NCBI GenBank assembly: GCA_014529385.2
Contig: CM043944.1
Coordinates: forward strand, 170,337,740 to 170,401,739
DNA from: Adiantum capillus-veneris
Lineage: Eukaryota; Streptophyta; Polypodiopsida; Polypodiales; Pteridaceae
Direction: 5' to 3'
DNA: 64,000 nt
In this document: positions 56,108-64,000 of the stretch, one piece after another
Layout: each line of letters starts with the position of its first letter
How positions within the stretch are numbered: the stretch's first letter is position 1
Made by a program: the position numbers and the translations under genes
Notes under the pieces: model-generated
Told to the model about the DNA's origin: nothing
What the model saw: only the letters and a program-made list of their open reading frames with translations
Databases searched by the model: none

Positions 56108-56960
56108 AAATGAAATGACATGAAATGTTATATTAACGTCTTCTAAAGGCCATATTGACGTATGAGACCAGAGAGATACATCATGGTGAATCTGATACAA
56201 GGTCTGGATAAAAAGATAGAAAGAATTTAACTAAACAGAAACACTAGTAGAGCTATAAAAGGTGGCTATCAAGAGCTTGAAAGGTACATATACAAAAAGT
56301 GGGGGTGTATCACATAGAATAGATACAAAATGGTGGATATGTAATCCAGAGACGGCTCGCATCGATCACTGCATGATTGTGTCGATGTCCTCCATGGTGA
56401 GAGTTTGTGCAAGGCGTCTCCTATGTCTTGCCAATATAGATCTAATTCTCTGATGCAACCTCGATGGGAGCATCCCCTCATCCTGGGCCTCCTGGATCTC
56501 CAGCTTTGTTGCTTGATCACTCAGTATACCTCTGCCAGTGATGTGCCCTATATTCCTCCTCTCTGGCTGGTCTCGTCTCTGCTCAATCTCTAGATGGAAG
56601 AACATTGTGATGTGTCTGTGGGTGTCTCCCGGTGTGGGGGCCTCTCTCTCTCAGTAACCCTGCTCGATATCGCTGAATCTCCAATAGATAGAGGCCAAGA
56701 CATCTCTGATCTTGGTATCTCATACGCTAGATAGAGGCCCAAAACCCTCTCTAACGACGCAGTGAAAGCGGCCACGTATCTCATAGTATGCTGTAAGTGT
56801 GGTAATGGGGGGACGGGGAGTGAAGTGTGCTGCCTCTCTGAACCCCAAGATGTAGTCCATTGTGCTGCCTTCCTCCGAGGCTGATATTGGGATGCAAGTA
56901 AATTCACCGGAGTCTAGCCATTGGACCATCCCGTCATAGATAATGAGACAGTGTTGTGAT
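56108..56960 (-). mobile_element. CT-family LINE copy K, RT deleted
   Basis: Minus-strand copy with the 3' tail at 56,108-56,200 (hairpin degenerate at 56,147-56,161). Coding joins an endonuclease end (SGEFTCIPISASEEGSTMDYILG) directly to the C-terminal block YYEIRGRFHCVVREGFGPLSS, so the whole RT is deleted. The PIP position reads HRHITMFF (56,597-56,620): the glutamine and aspartate are lost. The C-terminus LHQRIRSILARHRRR...TMEDIDTIMQ is clear. There is no adjacent (CT)n. Confidence 0.7.
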
Positions 56961-58152
56961 CCTGGTCTAAGTGGGTGTCATCCATAGGCTATGGGTATCG
57001 TTGTTTTCGCCAATGTCCTCTGGATTCCTGTTTCGAACACAGATGAACACAACCTTTGACATAGACCCAAGATGAACTGAAGAGAAGCCCAAATTACATA
57101 CAAAGGAACACTAAAGGGAAAGTTCTAGAAGGATGGCAGTGATTCATAAGACAATATAAACATAAGCTCCCATCATGCCATAGTGTTGACTACATACGTT
57201 GGCATCGCCGTCATAAAGTCTAATAATAATTGTAGAGTTTATGCTGCCACACATGTACATGAGCATACATTTGCATGAAGGTTTGTCTATGGATTTTTGT
57301 CAAGGCATTGGAGATGTAGAGATCTTAGAAACTCATCGAGTATTACAGAATGAGTGCCAAAATCTTTGGGGTCAATAATTTCCATGAAGCAATCTAGCTT
57401 CTTCATTTTGTGTTTTGCTATTGTTTTAAATTCCTTACAAGTGTGTCTTTCTCCACTAGCCATTGGTTTTTCAGGGGGCTGGTAGTAAGGTTTTTTGCCA
57501 GTCTCCGAAGGTCTGCGCAGGCAATAATTTTCAAGAAGCAATGTAGCCTCTGCAAATTGTGTTTTGTTGATTGCCTCAAAATCCTTGCACGTGTGTCTCT
57601 CCCTTCACCCTTGCGTTGCTGCTTGTTGCATGTCCTTTCCTTTCACTTTTTGGCTTACCACTCTTGGAGAATGCACAAATTCCGTTATCGCATACATCGA
57701 GTCCATAGTCACATGGAATGGGAAATGGGAACGACAGCATGAAGTGCCATTCCCTATGACTAGATAGTCACATGGAATGGGGACTGGAACGGGAAATGGA
57801 AACAAAAGGAACAGGTATGGTAAACTCACAAACGGCCATTCCCTTTGACTATGATCGAGTCCCAATCCTTGCTTCATTCCATATAGAGATTGATATGCAA
57901 CAAGATTGCTATGGCTTAAACAGCCACCTCGGCGACAGTGAAGCTATAATGATTGGTGGGCAATTGTCAGCATGGCTGAGGTTTTCTGTGCTACCTCTTT
58001 CTGGGCATCTGTTATAGAGGGGTTCAAGCTAAGATGTTTGGGTAAACAATTCCAATACCGCACAATCTTATTTTCCATGCAATAGAATCATTAATTTCCT
58101 CTCCTACAAAGCACACCTCAGGTATAGCAGTGAAGATGTTATTTTCTTGCAG
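56961..58152. other. Intron sequence without recognised gene
   Basis: Two imperfect copies of a roughly 75-bp block lie about 151 bp apart (57,378-57,453 and 57,529-57,604). Short repeats of cacatggaatggg occur near 57,711 and 57,770. The acceptor of the next host exon is at 58,142-58,152. Confidence 0.5.
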
Positions 58153-58318
58153 GCTGGATTTGGTTGGAAGTGTAACATTAATCCCCTTAATTTTGGGGAT
58201 GCTGGAAATTAACTTGATAATGGCAAGGGCTGCACAAGCAGCCAAATCAGTCACAAGAGCTGCCAAATGGATGCAAACAACGGATTTTTCCAAGTCAGTC
58301 ATCATCAGCACTGCCAAG
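58153..58318 (+). CDS. Host gene exon: S3-S4 of the voltage-sensor-like protein
   Basis: A 166-base exon between TTTTCTTGCAG and AAG|GTATCA. Its first base completes the tryptophan codon left open at 41,803. It then reads LDLVGSVTLIPLILGMLEI (transmembrane S3, continuing ...MSFW from the first exon). Next is LIMARAAQAAKSVTRAAKWM, with basic residues at spacings of 7, 4 and 3, like an S4 helix. It ends in phase 0. The fit of phase, helix order and S2-S3 boundary motif (FW-LD) is why I join it to an exon 16 kb away. The alternative is that both exons belong to a dead gene. Later exons must lie past 64,000. Confidence 0.65.
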
Positions 58319-58767
58319 GTATCACTTTTTACCCTCTTGCTCTTTTTATGCTAGTTCAGGCAGGGATTTTTTGCATTATGATTGTTAGCTTGTCGACACA
58401 CTGAGGCTTCTTTTGGCTCAGTGCCATGGTGTATGTGTGTGTGGGCCAGGAGTATAGCCAACAATTAGTTCAATTATACAATTAGTTTATTTATTACTAG
58501 TTATGTGGAAAACAAAATTCTACACAATAGACTATCCCAAGTCCGGGAAAAATGCTCGAAAGTCAACAGTAAGGATAGGAATTTTGAAGTCCCTAGTAGG
58601 GCCATGTGGTTGTTGTTGCAGTTAGTAGATATCCACATCAGTGTTTCTTTTGTGACTAGGAGAGAGCTCGTGCAGCAATGGCTCCTCGGTTGAGGGCACT
58701 ATCGGCTTTTAGAAGATTTTTTTCAATTTTTATTTTTTTTGCGTGTGTGGTGTGTGTGTGAGTGAGT
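58319..58767. other. Start of the next intron; no gene recognised
   Basis: T-rich sequence, with TG/GA-rich simple repeats from about 58,742 that form the target of the LINE that follows. Confidence 0.5.
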
Positions 58768-58781
58768 GAGAGTGGTGTGTG

Positions 58782-59716
58782 CGAGGGTTCTATGAAGTCT
58801 TGCTAGCCGACATGGATGCTCGGGATACTCTGCTTGAAATGTCTCCTCTTTTCTTCAATACGCAGATGACTCATGTACTGCCCTGGGCTCTCATCAAGGA
58901 CTATCAGAGTCTCATTCGTCACAAGTGTCCCGTCTGGGTTGAGGTGGTCGACTTTCCTTGCACTTGGCGTCACTTTCTTCCTTTGTTGGCTGCTCAACTG
59001 GGCAATGTTTTTTACCCTCCTAAGCTGGACGTAAACACAAACCGTTTTTGTATTCTATGGGACACAGATATCCCTACACCGGCAGGTATTTCGATCGATT
59101 CTTGGGATGCAGTGGTTGGAAAGCGTCCATTTAAGCTTAAATGGGGCAAATTTGCAAATTCTTGCTTCCGTTGTGGCAAATTTGGTCATATGCAATCCGA
59201 ATGTCCGGAACTAAATCTGCAACCACCTCCTTCAGCTGTCCCTACTCCTCAACCTCACTCACCTCCGAAATCTTCTACTGAGGTTCAAACTAAAGGTGCT
59301 TCAACCTCCTCCCCGACAACTGGGGCAAATAAGGCAAAGGGAGACAATTACACTTGTCTGCACTTTCTGCTTCTCCAAATATTAAAGGCAAAGGAAAAGA
59401 ACAGGTTTCAACCTCTCAAACTTGGATAATGACCAAGAAACCCGGTAAAGCTGTTATAGCCCGTATTCCGGCATCTTCTCGTAATTATGTGCCCCCTTTG
59501 AAGAATGGTGATGCTCGGAAAAAACTCCCTTGTAATGACAACACTTCTTTGGTTGAAGCTTGGGACAAGGTGGTTTGTTCTTACAATGAAGTTGTTACAG
59601 GAGAAGCCTTTTCATTGCAAGGTGCCTTTATTTTCAATCATCTGGGTCCAGGTCTTGACCCACCTCCTCAGGTACCTACAGCTGGGGAGAATGTGTTGAT
59701 GGGCACTGGTACTTGA
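58782..59716 (+). pseudogene. LINE ORF1: DUF4283-type domain and CCHC knuckle
   Basis: Starts within the DUF4283 domain (GFYEVLLADMDARDTLLEMSP). It continues CPVWVEVVDFPCTWRHFLPLLAAQLG to a CCHC knuckle CFRCGKFGHMQSEC (about 59,163-59,204), then a Pro/Ser/Thr-rich linker. A frameshift near 59,350 moves the reading into a second frame that ends at 59,716. RNA-binding ORF1 proteins of this type are standard for plant L1 elements. The N-terminus is missing because of 5' truncation. Confidence 0.8.
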
Positions 59717-59759
59717 GTTTTCTCCCCTTTTTCCTGTTTGCTCGCCCATTGTATATACC

Positions 59760-61290
59760 ATATAGAATGCATAGTTCTTTGAATTCAATCTCCTGTAATG
59801 TGCGTGGGTTGTGCAATCATGACAAGTGGCGGTTTACCTGGCACTATGTACATACATGTAAAGCGGACATTGTGGTTCTTCAAGAGCATAACCAGCATCA
59901 ATGTGCAGGACAGACTTACTTTGCAGGCTACTGGATAGCTTATGCAAGATCAGGTGGCTATTCTGGAGTGCTTATATTGGTTCAACATGAACTCTTCCCG
60001 ACCTTGGTTTTCAATGACCCGGCTGGGAGATGGATGGTCATCCAATGTATTGTTAATGGGGAAGTTTTCGAATTTGGAGGATTATATGCATGCATAGCTT
60101 CTGTAAACAGGGCACGGTTGTGGAGTGCTATCTCCTCTTATTGTTGGCGTTCCAATGCATTTCTCTGTGGGGATTTTAATAATGCATCAAACCTTGTGGA
60201 TAATACTACTAGGCATTCTCACATGCTTCATATCGAATGGCATTCATGGCATCAATTTATGTTGATATGTAATGGGCTTGATTTGTGGCCCTTTCTGCAT
60301 GCGACTGATCCAGGATTCACTTTTCAGCATAATGCTCAATCTATGCATCGCGCTCGGCTAGATCACTGGTATCTTTTTCACATGCAACATTATGATGACT
60401 TTGTATGCGAGATGAGGATTGATTATGCTATGTGTCTCTCGGATCATTTTCCCGTATGCTTGAAACTTCGTTTTGGCTCTTTTGATGTCAATGACCATCT
60501 ACCCAAGAAGAGACTTTTGCATGTCAATAATGCTTCATATCGAACGGCAATCATGGGATCAATTTATGTTGACATGTAATGGGCTTGATTTGTGGCCCTT
60601 TTTGCATGCAACTGATTCAGGATTCACTTTTCAGCATAATGCTCGATCTATGTATCGCGCTCGGCTGGATCGCTGGTATCTTTTTTACATGCAACATTAT
60701 GATGACTTTGTATGTGAGATGAGGATTGATTATGCTATGTGTCTCTCAGATCATTTTCCCGTATGCTTGAAACTTCGTTTTGGCTCTTTTGATGTCAATG
60801 ACCGCCTACCCAAGAAGCGACTTTTGCATGTCAATAATGTATATTTCAAGCATGAGCCTTTTCGCGCTATGATTGTGGATATCATCCCGCCTTTGATCTC
60901 CCAAATGTATGTTGATATGGACATAGGCTGGTTCCGCTTTGTTATGCGTGTTCAATGTGTTATCCAGGATTATGGCAAGGATTATTTGTCACAATTAAGG
61001 GCACAAGTTAATCAGGCAAAGAATGCTTGTAGCAGATTAATGCACTTGGCTAACCATTCTTCTCTTACTGACACTCAAATGACTGAGTTGCTTTCTGCTC
61101 GCGCTATGTTACGGCACAATGATGAGAGGAAATTGGCCAAATGGCAGACTGGAGCTCATCAACAGGCTTTTGCAGTAAATGTGTTTTTAAACAATTCTTC
61201 CAGCATTTGCATCACTCCAGGCAGTCTCAAGCTATACGGAGAGTTAAATTACCGTCAAGGGAGTGGACCTCCACTTTACGACAGCTAGCA
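59760..61290 (+). pseudogene. LINE ORF2 endonuclease with internal 307-bp tandem duplication
   Basis: The endonuclease motifs appear in order: ISCNVRGL, VVLQEHNQ, GDFNNASNL, RLDHWYL and LSDHFPV. The segment 60,225-60,531 is duplicated in tandem as 60,532-60,838, at roughly 95 percent identity by eye. The unit is 307 bp, not a multiple of three, so the second half of the domain (from CNGLDLWPFLHATD to LSDHFPVCLKLRFGS) appears twice in different frames. The downstream linker follows only the second copy. This kills ORF2. Confidence 0.8.
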
Positions 61291-61309
61291 CTAGCCCTAC
61301 ACTCTCATT

Positions 61310-63745
61310 ATGGCAAGATTTTTTAGGCCCCTTCTTCTCCCACGAGAGAAGCTCGCTGCGCGTCACATGTTTCTATCGCATGTTGCTCCCATTCTTTCGA
61401 TGCGGCAGTCTCAAGACTTGGAAGCTGTTTTCACTGAGTCGGAATTGATGCCAGCTTGCTTGATTTGGGTCGATGGAGAGCTCCTGGTTGGGATGGTCTT
61501 TCTGTCGAATTTTTCTTGTCTTTTTGGGATTATTTTGAAGTTGCCTCTGTTGTTCACGATGAATACAGCTTGGGAACATCAGGAATTGCCCTCCTCTTGG
61601 AAAGAAGGTTTGCTCAAGCTGATACCTATGCATGCATTGTGTGAAGAATTCTCTCATTGGTGGCCTATCACACTCATGCTTGTGGTAGATAAATTAATGG
61701 CAAAAATGCTTGCTAACCGACTTAAGTGCTTTCTGCATGAAGGCTTGCATCAATCTCAATACGGCTTTATTCCACGACGTCAAATTATTGATAACCTCGC
61801 GAATGTCATCATTGGTATGGAATATGCAAAATATACTCAGCAGGATGTCTTGGTTATGCAGGTTGACATTGAAAAGGCATTTGATACTGTTCTTTGGGAT
61901 ATATTGCGGATACCATGCAACACTTGGGATTTGGGCCTAGGCTATCCCATGTCGTGTTTTTCTTGTATGCACACAGCACTTCTACAATCTTGCTGGATGG
62001 ATCTCTCACAAAATCTTGGCCTTTGGGACGGTAGGTAAGGCAGGGCTGCCCTCTGAGTGCTTTGCTTTATGCGATTGCTACTCGCCCCTTGTTTATGTAT
62101 TTGGATTCCTTGACTTCCACCGGTAGGCTACATGGCCTGACTTTACCTTCTGGACGGCAATTTTCTGGTCAGGCCCATGCGGATGACTCTTTGTTTATGC
62201 CTCGCAATCACTATGACGATGTACAACAAATTATGCATACTCTTTACTTGTTTGGATTGGCAGCAGGTCTCAAAGTTAACTTTTGTAAATCCAAGCTATT
62301 GCCTCTGAAAGAGTGTGACTGGCATAAGGTATTGTGGCCTGGGGAGATTGTTCCTCCACATGTTCAGGTTCGCCATTTGACTTCTCCGCTAGGTTGGAAT
62401 ATATCGCCTATGCACAAACTGGATTGGGTGCTCGAACGTCTGCGTTCCAAGTTAAATTATTGGAAACTGTCTACGTGGCCACTTCATGTGCGTCTTGGGA
62501 TTGTCCAATGCATCCTTGTGGCTTATGTGCAGTTTTACTTGCCTTTGTTATCCTGGCCTCAGTTGCGCTTGCAGTCCCTCATGTCCAATATTTTAGAGCA
62601 TTTTTGGTGGGCCTCGTCTAGCAAGAAGGGTCTTCGGCTTCTATCTATGGACAAGTTGTGTTCTCCCAAGCGGCTTGGAGGGTTAAATATTTTGGACTTG
62701 CGACGTCATCTTTTGGCTCGGAAAGCTATGTTGTTGCCAGTTTTGGTGGAGCAGCAGCAACCCTAGGCTCTCACGGTCACACATTGTGTACGCACATTGT
62801 CACCCCATCTCTTGGTCATTGGAAACCGACTTATTGGGATGTTGTTTTTGAGAAGCTTGAAGGACACATTCCTGGATGTCCCTTTACTTCTTCTCTCATT
62901 GTTGCTTGGAAGGTTGTCACTTCGCATTTGGCTTGGAATGGTCGACAATCCTTTGTGGGTAACTCTCTTCATTTGGAGAGTCTGCATTGGAGCAGGGCCT
63001 TCGCTTTGGCTTTGGTTCAACGGTCTATTTGCCAAGCGTATTTTCTTTCCCAAAAAGGAATCTGTCAGGTGCATCAGGTGGTTGATGACTCGGGTTATGT
63101 TCTTTCGTTCGGTGATGCAGTGTCCACTTTCGGTTGGGTCCTCACTATTCTCCTCTCTAGCAAGAAATTCAAAGGATGCTTGATAATCACTCACCCATTC
63201 CTCCTTTGGATGTGGGCTTTTGCTTCTTTGATTGGAATCTGGCTACTACCAGATTGCACTGCATCTCAGCTGGCAGTGTCTATTCCTTCAGTCTGATGTA
63301 TGGATTGTGCATCATGGTAATCAGCTGTGGTCGCTTTCTGAGTCATCCTTGTGGTGGCAACACACATTGTCTCGCATTTGGCAGAGTCATCTACCTTTGA
63401 AGGAACACATGTTCTTGTGGCGCCGCTTGGTGGGAGCTCTACTTGTTGGCAGTGTGTTACATGCTCGGCATATTGCGCCTTCCCATTGCCCCAGATGCCT
63501 TGAAGCTGAGGAGACCGTGCCACACTTACTGTGGCATTGTCGCCACTCCAGAGCCTTCATTCGGCAAGTGTCGACTGATCTTCGGCTGTGTTTTCCTTCC
63601 AGCTCTTTTCACAGACGCTTTTGGCTTTTTGGGGTGCTCCAGTCACCGCAATCTCAGTTTGCGGTGCTCTTCACCTGGGTCAGATTTTGGACTCTTTTCC
63701 TATTTCAAATTATCTCTTGGTCAAGTGCTGCATTTTGCTTATGAT
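61310..63745 (+). pseudogene. LINE ORF2 reverse transcriptase and zf-RVT domain, frameshifted
   Basis: RT fingers (LPSSWKEGLLKLIP, WWPITLMLVVDKLMAKMLANRL), YGFIPRRQIIDNL and the palm aspartate motif VMQVDIEKAFDTV lie in the frame 61,310-62,038. The catalytic AHADDSLFM (ADD at 62,179-62,187) and thumb (GLKVNFCKSKLLPL) lie in 62,062-62,766. The terminal zf-RVT domain (LPLKEHMFLWRRLVGALL, CPRCLEAEETVPHLLWHC) is in the frame 63,232-63,745. At least three frameshifts or stops separate these parts. A degenerate A-rich tail follows at 63,890-63,906. Confidence 0.8.
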
Positions 63746-63910
63746 GTTGGAGACATTACTCTTGATACCTACAGGATTTACTTTGATTGTTTCTAGCCTT
63801 CGGAGCCTCATAGTGCTCCGCTTTTTGTATCCCTTTCTTTACGTGGGTTTTCCTCTCTTTGAGGTTTCCCACTTGTAAATTAATCAAAGCAGATTTACAA
63901 AAAAAAGAGA

Positions 63911-63913
63911 GTG

Positions 63914-63961
<48 letters not shown>
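63911..63961. repeat. (TG)n then (GA)n microsatellite
   Basis: Simple repeat flanking the 3' end of the LINE: about 11 TG units followed by about 14 GA units. Confidence 0.95.
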
Positions 63962-63965
<4 letters not shown>

Positions 63966-64000
63966 GTTTCCGTGCGTGCCCTGTGCGCCTTCAACAATTG

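Larger units (their letters stand above)
41804..58152 (+). other. Giant intron (about 16.3 kb) of the host gene
   Basis: Bounded by GTATGA at 41,804 and TTTTCTTGCAG at 58,152, with matching phase 2 on both sides. It contains LINE copies E-L, a long inverted repeat, an amidase scrap and a LINE ORF1. The stretch 41,804-43,165 has no recognised gene apart from an open frame at 42,079-42,552 without recognisable features. Confidence 0.6.
58768..63920 (+). mobile_element. Near-complete L1-like LINE with 14-bp target-site duplication
   Basis: The 14-bp sequence GAGAGTGGTGTGTG occurs at 58,768-58,781 and again at 63,907-63,920, just after an A-rich end (ttacaaaaaaaa). The element body is about 58,782-63,906. 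It contains ORF1, endonuclease, RT and terminal zinc domain in order. The 5' end is truncated inside the ORF1 DUF4283 domain. The target is a TG/GA-rich simple repeat, so part of the duplication match could be coincidental. Confidence 0.8.

Overview
The window looks like repeat-dominated nuclear DNA of a land plant with a large genome. The evidence is a chromodomain-bearing Ty3/gypsy element (chromovirus), a Tat-type gypsy element with two RNase H domains, several LINE families (some with plant-type DUF4283/CCHC ORF1) and very long (CT)n/(GA)n microsatellites. I cannot name the species. A seed-free plant is a guess, from the voltage-sensor-like host gene and the unfamiliar LINE types. No rRNA, tRNA, CRISPR or bacterial features were seen.

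Layout. 1-3,150: a near-perfect palindrome followed by tandem LINE fragments separated by (CT)n. 3,151-3,930: long AT and GA microsatellites. 3,931-5,480: LINE ORF1 fragment (minus). 5,608-6,267: a lone LTR with its primer-binding site (minus). 8,539-15,845: a decayed chromovirus whose 3' LTR is split by a LINE sitting exactly in the LTR's own (CT)n tract. 16,728-21,559: a second chromovirus pol plus LTR. 21,590-22,600: gag of a third copy. 22,623-31,517: a Tat-like element (minus) with dual RNase H but no integrase core. 32,193-34,323: unrecognised frameshifted ORFs. 34,900-36,640: a second LINE ORF1 copy. 40,962-58,318: two exons of one apparent host gene encoding a four-helix voltage-sensor-like membrane segment. 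Its roughly 16.3 kb intron holds at least eight LINE fragments, a 0.6-kb-arm inverted repeat and an amidase pseudogene scrap. 58,782-63,906: an almost complete L1-like LINE with target-site duplications.

The main new signal is one LINE family with at least eleven copies here. Almost every copy sits inside or against a (CT)n tract, always with the CT strand as the sense strand. Copies are stacked head to tail through these tracts. They share a 3' tail with a short hairpin whose base pairs covary between subfamilies, followed by ATTTC repeats that run into CTCTCT. The C-terminus of the encoded ORF2 carries a conserved PCNA-interaction (PIP-box) motif of the TD type (QxxITDFF/QxxLTDFF). Together these suggest a plant LINE that targets CT/GA microsatellites and may couple to the replication clamp. 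All copies here are truncated or broken, so this is inferred from junctions and conservation.
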